Source of the DNA: Chloroflexota bacterium
GTDB taxonomy: Bacteria; Chloroflexota; UBA4733
DNA: 10,944 bases
Direction of reading: 5' to 3'
NCBI GenBank assembly: GCA_023489405.1
Contig: JAMDCW010000120.1
Location: 1-10,944, forward strand
Shown here: positions 8,170 to 10,944 of the stretch, piece by piece
Numbering within the stretch: the first letter of the stretch is position 1
How the letters are laid out: each line of letters starts with the position of its first letter
Position numbers and translations under genes: made by a program
The notes under the pieces: generated by a model
Told to the model about the DNA's origin: nothing
Databases searched by the model: none
What the model saw: only the letters and a program-made list of their open reading frames with translations

Positions 8170-8894
8170 TGGCGTCAGAGAAAGAAGGAATATTCGTGAT
8201 ACAAGAAACGACCGGGCAGCAGGAGCAACGCCAGCCCCCCCGCTTCTATGGCGTTGATACCTATTGGGATAGGTTGGGGCGGTTCAGCTTTCGCTACGCT
8301 TCTACGTGGGCTCGATTTGACATCGAGGGTAAAGACGGCGTGATGTTCGTACCGGATACGAATGACCCGCAGACCCATCTCTCGGGATGGGTGGAGGATG
8401 TGACGCACCATGTCGTTGCTGAAGATCTCGAGGTATTGCGAGAGGGTATTGAAGAGGGACTAGCGCAGCTTCCAGACTGCCAGGTGGAAGAGCGGCAAGA
8501 TGATGTCATCAATAATATGGTGCGTTTTGTGCGCATCTTCACGTTTCGTGATGCAGAGAACGTTCGTAAACGTAAAGCGTACATCCTCTATGCTGACAAC
8601 TGGCTGATAACGCTCCTTTTCCAAGGAGCGTCTCCGGAGGAGTATGACTACTGGCTAGCAATGATGAACTACAGTTTTGCGACGATGAAGCTTCCAGATG
8701 AGCTGATGTTTCTCACCGATCCCGAGCTGGTGCGTTGGGATCCGCAGGAAAACCGCTACATCTTGAAAGAGGAAGAGAAGCAGAAGCGTGATGCAGAGGC
8801 TTCGGCGGCAGCAAAGGCTGCCAGGAAGCAACAGCATTCGGTGAAACAGTCACGGGCGCCACAAGGGAGGAAGCGATCCCAGAAGCAGCCATGA
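8169..8894 (+). CDS. Soluble protein resembling Mog1/PsbP/DcrB fold with basic tail
   Basis: Function not known to me. The core (about 37-176) has the pattern of the Mog1/PsbP/DcrB-like fold: 'RFSFRYASTWARFDIEGKDGVMFVP', a mid helix (EDLEVLREGIEEGLAQL), alternating strands (VRFVRIFTF, KAYILYADNWLITLLFQG) and a closing helix (PEEYDYWLAMMNYSFATMKL). Residues from about 200 to the end are a charged Lys/Arg/Ala/Gln-rich tail, probably disordered. There is no signal peptide or membrane segment. ATG 8169 overlaps the stop of the previous gene by one base (TGATG). GTG 8166 and GTG 8196 are alternatives; the latter has the best Shine-Dalgarno (AAGGAA). Tight coupling to the deacetylase-like gene suggests a shared role. 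Confidence 0.75.
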   Translation: MASEKEGIFVIQETTGQQEQRQPPRFYGVDTYWDRLGRFSFRYASTWARFDIEGKDGVMFVPDTNDPQTHLSGWVEDVTHHVVAEDLEVLREGIEEGLAQLPDCQVEERQDDVINNMVRFVRIFTFRDAENVRKRKAYILYADNWLITLLFQGASPEEYDYWLAMMNYSFATMKLPDELMFLTDPELVRWDPQENRYILKEEEKQKRDAEASAAAKAARKQQHSVKQSRAPQGRKRSQKQP

Positions 8895-8926
8895 TGGAGA
8901 GATCTTTGTGAGAGGATAGACCGGGG

Positions 8927-8959
8927 AGAAGCCGTTAGCGGTAATTTGCACGGGCTTCT
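8927..8959. terminator. Weak dyad in the spacer between convergent genes
   Basis: AGAAGCC (8927-8933) can pair with GGCTTCT (8953-8959) across a 19-base loop in the 94-bp gap where the + strand block and the heat-shock operon converge. There is no T-run on either strand, so this is only a candidate bidirectional end signal. Nothing else is seen in the gap. Confidence 0.3.
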
Positions 8960-8988
8960 GGAGGACGTGTGGATGATGAGGCGGGAGG

Positions 8989-9414
8989 TTAGAGTTCGCG
9001 TTCGCGGAGTACGCGGTCGAGAGCGGCTTTCAGACGTCGAATCTCGGCTTCGTATTCTGCCCGCAAGGCGTTGATCTGCTGCGCGTAGGCTTGCTGCATG
9101 CGTTCTAGCTGGTCATGCATGTGCAGGATGACTTCGACTCCGGCGAGATTGACGCCGAGGTGGTTGATAAGCTGTTGGATACGGTGCAAGCGAGCGATGT
9201 CGGCGGTGGAGTACAGGCGGATGTTCCCATCGGTACGGCTGGGAATCACCAAGCCTAGACGTTCGTAGTGCCGTAATGTTTGCGGATGGACACCAAGCAT
9301 TTCGGCTGCTACGGAGATGACGAAGCACCCGGAATGAGGAGGATCAGCTTCGGAAGGCCCGCCGTCGAGGAGCGGTTGGGGCTCCTTCTCGGAAGAATAT
9401 ATCCGGTGTGCCAT
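8989..9414 (-). CDS. hspR: HspR, MerR-family heat-shock repressor
   Basis: The 141-residue product is a MerR-type DNA-binding repressor that in Actinobacteria represses the dnaK operon by binding HAIR inverted repeats, usually with DnaK as co-repressor. The winged helix-turn-helix is at about 31-72: FVISVAAEMLGVHPQTLRHY, then ERLGLVIPSR and the wing NIRLYS. It is followed by the second helical element (DIARLHRIQQLI) and a long coiled coil (about 96-140) expected to form the dimer. A 30-residue polar N-terminal extension precedes the HTH. It is the last gene of the operon, starting three bases after the dnaJ stop with AGGGA eight bases upstream, so translation is probably coupled. No effector-binding domain or metal-binding cysteine cluster follows the coiled coil, which fits HspR rather than a metal or drug sensor. 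I see no HAIR site inside the window. Confidence 0.9.
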   Translation of the reverse strand: MAHRIYSSEKEPQPLLDGGPSEADPPHSGCFVISVAAEMLGVHPQTLRHYERLGLVIPSRTDGNIRLYSTADIARLHRIQQLINHLGVNLAGVEVILHMHDQLERMQQAYAQQINALRAEYEAEIRRLKAALDRVLREREL

Positions 9415-9417
9415 TGG

Positions 9418-10428
9418 TCATTCCCTAGCGTTCGCAGCATTCGCACTAGAACGTAAGCGTCGCAGTTCTTCGAACAGTTCTCTCTCGCGAGAGGTGAGGT
9501 GACGAGGGAGTGTTACGACGATGCGGGCATGCATGTCGCCACGTCCTGTACCGTTGGCCCGGGGCATTCCCAAGCCGCGGAGAACGATTCGTCTGCCGTT
9601 TTCTGTTTCTGGTGGCACTTTGACGAGGTAGCGCTTGCCACCCGGGTCCGTAACGGAGGCTTCGCCGCCGAGTACAGCGGTGGTGAGCGGTACGGGGGCG
9701 TCTACGTAGAGATCGTCGCCCTTGCGTTCAAAAGTTGGGTCGGGCAGCACAGATACGACGAAGGTCGTGGTTCCCGGTAAGCCATCGACGCGGGCGGTAA
9801 TACGGCTACCGTCGGCGACACCTGCCGGGACTTGGACTTCAACACGGCGAGCTTGCCGTACTTTACCGGTACCGTTGCAGGTAAAGCAGATCGTTCCTCG
9901 ATAGTGACCGGTGCCGTTACAGAGGATGCAGGGTTGCTCGATAGGGATTTCGAAGGGACGTTTGACGCCAGCGAAGGCTTCGGTAAGCGTGATTTCGAGG
10001 GGCTGCTCAACGGTGGCGGAAGACGCGGTTGTTGTTCGCCGCCGGCGGGAGTCATCGAAGAGCATCTCGAAGAAGTCGCTGAAGCCGCCAAAGCTGCTGC
10101 CTGTGCCACGAGAGCCGCCAAGGTCACCGAGGTCAAAGGGGGAGTTGGTGGTACGGCGTGAACCCGCAGTCGTCGTTGTCCGCTGGCTTGCATGACTGAA
10201 CTGCTCGAAGTTTGCTCCGAGAGCATCATATTTCCGGCGTTTTTCCGGGTCGGAGAGAACGGTATAGGCTTCATTGATTTGTTTGAATTTTTCTTCTGCA
10301 GTTTTATTGCCAGGATTGACATCGGGATGGTACTTACGAGCCAGCCGGCGGAAGGCTTCGCGAATCTCCTTGTCAGTTGCCTTGCGAGGCACTCCGAGCG
10401 TTTGGTAGTAATCCCGATATTCCACCAT
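9418..10428 (-). CDS. dnaJ: DnaJ-type co-chaperone with reduced zinc finger
   Basis: Hsp40 that stimulates DnaK ATPase and delivers unfolded clients. The 336-residue product is shorter than typical DnaJ (about 370-380). The J domain is residues 5-70 with HPD at 34-36 and the QINEAYTVLSDPEKRRKYD helix. A Gly/Phe/Ser-rich linker follows (about 75-135). The client-binding C-terminal domain begins near 140 (LEITLTEAFAGVKRPFEI). It is interrupted by only two CxxCxGxG motifs (CILCNGTG 167-174, CFTCNGTG 181-188) instead of four, enough for one zinc site. VEVQVPAGVADGSRI and DLYVDAPVPLTTAVLGGEASV mark the two beta subdomains. The start ATG has GGAGGAG eight bases upstream. It lies between grpE and hspR in an operon. 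Confidence 0.95.
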   Translation of the reverse strand: MVEYRDYYQTLGVPRKATDKEIREAFRRLARKYHPDVNPGNKTAEEKFKQINEAYTVLSDPEKRRKYDALGANFEQFSHASQRTTTTAGSRRTTNSPFDLGDLGGSRGTGSSFGGFSDFFEMLFDDSRRRRTTTASSATVEQPLEITLTEAFAGVKRPFEIPIEQPCILCNGTGHYRGTICFTCNGTGKVRQARRVEVQVPAGVADGSRITARVDGLPGTTTFVVSVLPDPTFERKGDDLYVDAPVPLTTAVLGGEASVTDPGGKRYLVKVPPETENGRRIVLRGLGMPRANGTGRGDMHARIVVTLPRHLTSRERELFEELRRLRSSANAANARE

Positions 10429-10436
10429 TGTTCATT

Positions 10437-10443
10437 CTCCTCC
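10437..10443 (-). promoter_or_regulatory. Strong ribosome binding site of dnaJ
   Basis: On the minus strand GGAGGAG lies eight bases before the dnaJ ATG (10428-10426). It is a near-perfect Shine-Dalgarno and favours this start over the upstream in-gap ATGs. Confidence 0.7.
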
Positions 10444-10478
10444 GCCATTTTTGTTGATGTTTAGAGGGCTCTCGTGAT

Positions 10479-10944
10479 TCATTCTTCGGTGTGTTGGGGT
10501 GTAGGCAGTGCTGCTACGATGACACGAGCGGGACGGAGTAAGCCCTGGCCGAGGGTGTAGCCTCGCTGAACTTCGTCGACCACCGTGCCTTCGGCGTACG
10601 TGGATGATTCTTGGGTGCCGATGGCTTCGTGCCAGTGAGGATCAAAGGGACGGCCGATAGTTTGCATAGCGGTGACGCCTTCAGCCTCGATCGCTTCCCG
10701 AAATTGCCAATAGGTGAGGCGCAGACCTTGGAGAAGAGCTGTATGGCCTTCCGGAGTAGTAGTCTGCTCCGCGTGGAGTATGGCGCGGTCCAGATTATCG
10801 AGTGCAGGTAAGAGGCGAAGCAGGAGATCACGTTTCTGTGTCATAATTCGCTCTTCAGCGCGCTGCTCTATGCGCCGGCGGAAGTTTTCCATGTCGGCGC
10901 GGCAGCGTAAGTGTTGATCACGGTGCCACGTGGCTTCCGCGCTA
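10479..10944 (-). CDS. grpE: GrpE nucleotide exchange factor, 5' end outside the window
   Basis: Releases ADP from DnaK in the Hsp70 cycle. The C-terminal part is complete and carries the GrpE signature: FDPHWHEAI, about 20 residues, then VQRGYTLGQGLLRPARVIVA in the beta domain. Before it lies LLLRLLPALDNLDRAI, the four-helix-bundle region. An internal ATG at 10892 would start a 137-residue protein, but the frame stays open to the window edge. It reads HLRCRADMENFRRR across that Met, which is the conserved GrpE long-helix motif (LRxxADxxNFRRR), so the true start lies beyond base 10944 and the gene is only partly in view. It ends 50 bp before dnaJ. Expression should follow the heat-shock promoter upstream of the operon. 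Confidence 0.94.
   Translation of the reverse strand, partial: SAEATWHRDQHLRCRADMENFRRRIEQRAEERIMTQKRDLLLRLLPALDNLDRAILHAEQTTTPEGHTALLQGLRLTYWQFREAIEAEGVTAMQTIGRPFDPHWHEAIGTQESSTYAEGTVVDEVQRGYTLGQGLLRPARVIVAALPTPQHTEE

Noticed and set aside
9702..10448. 248-residue minus-strand open frame in another frame of dnaJ
   Set aside because: dnaJ has an intact J domain, HPD, zinc motifs and a strong ribosome site. This overlapping frame has only low-complexity sequence.
10479..10892. GrpE as a complete 137-residue protein starting at ATG 10892
   Set aside because: The conserved helix motif continues upstream of this Met in the same frame to the window edge, so the gene is longer than this.

Overview
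The window is a moderately GC-rich bacterial chromosomal segment with few non-coding bases. It holds two convergent gene blocks and no rRNA, tRNA, CRISPR array or insertion sequence that I can see. The organism is probably a monoderm-type or Chloroflexota-like bacterium. This is an inference from three things: a substrate-binding lipoprotein with an N-terminus of the 'RxQFLRLSA' type and a long Ser/Thr/Ala linker, a heat-shock operon ending in a MerR-type HspR (typical of Actinobacteria, Chloroflexota and Deinococcus-Thermus), and a DnaJ with a reduced zinc finger. No marker gene settles the phylum.

Block 1 (18-6813, + strand) is a complete ABC importer of the peptide/nickel/oligosaccharide (Opp/Dpp) class. 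It runs from a 743-residue substrate-binding lipoprotein, through a strong 14-bp hairpin, to a DppB-type permease, a DppC-type permease with an unusually long extracytoplasmic loop, and the OppD-type and OppF-type ATPases. The two permeases form the channel, the two ATPases drive it, and the lipoprotein captures ligand outside the membrane. The ligand cannot be read from sequence. Very long family-5 binding proteins of this kind occur in both peptide and oligosaccharide importers.

Block 2 (6850-8894, + strand) follows the last ATPase after only 36 bp and may belong to the same transcript. It holds a small membrane protein, a divergent NodB/polysaccharide-deacetylase-like protein, and a soluble protein resembling the Mog1/PsbP/DcrB fold with a very basic tail. 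The last two are joined by a stop/start overlap. This trio is the least understood part of the window.

Block 3 (8989-10944, - strand) is the 3' part of a heat-shock chaperone operon: grpE (5' end outside the window), dnaJ, hspR. By comparison with the usual dnaK-grpE-dnaJ-hspR order, dnaK and the HspR-controlled promoter probably lie just beyond base 10944. GrpE exchanges nucleotide on DnaK, DnaJ delivers substrates and stimulates its ATPase, and HspR represses the operon. Blocks 2 and 3 converge on a 94-bp spacer (8895-8988) that contains a weak dyad.

Most of the window is ordinary. The points most worth a second look are the divergent deacetylase-like/Mog1-like pair, the two-motif DnaJ, the loop insertion in the second permease, and the hairpin between the binding-protein and permease genes.
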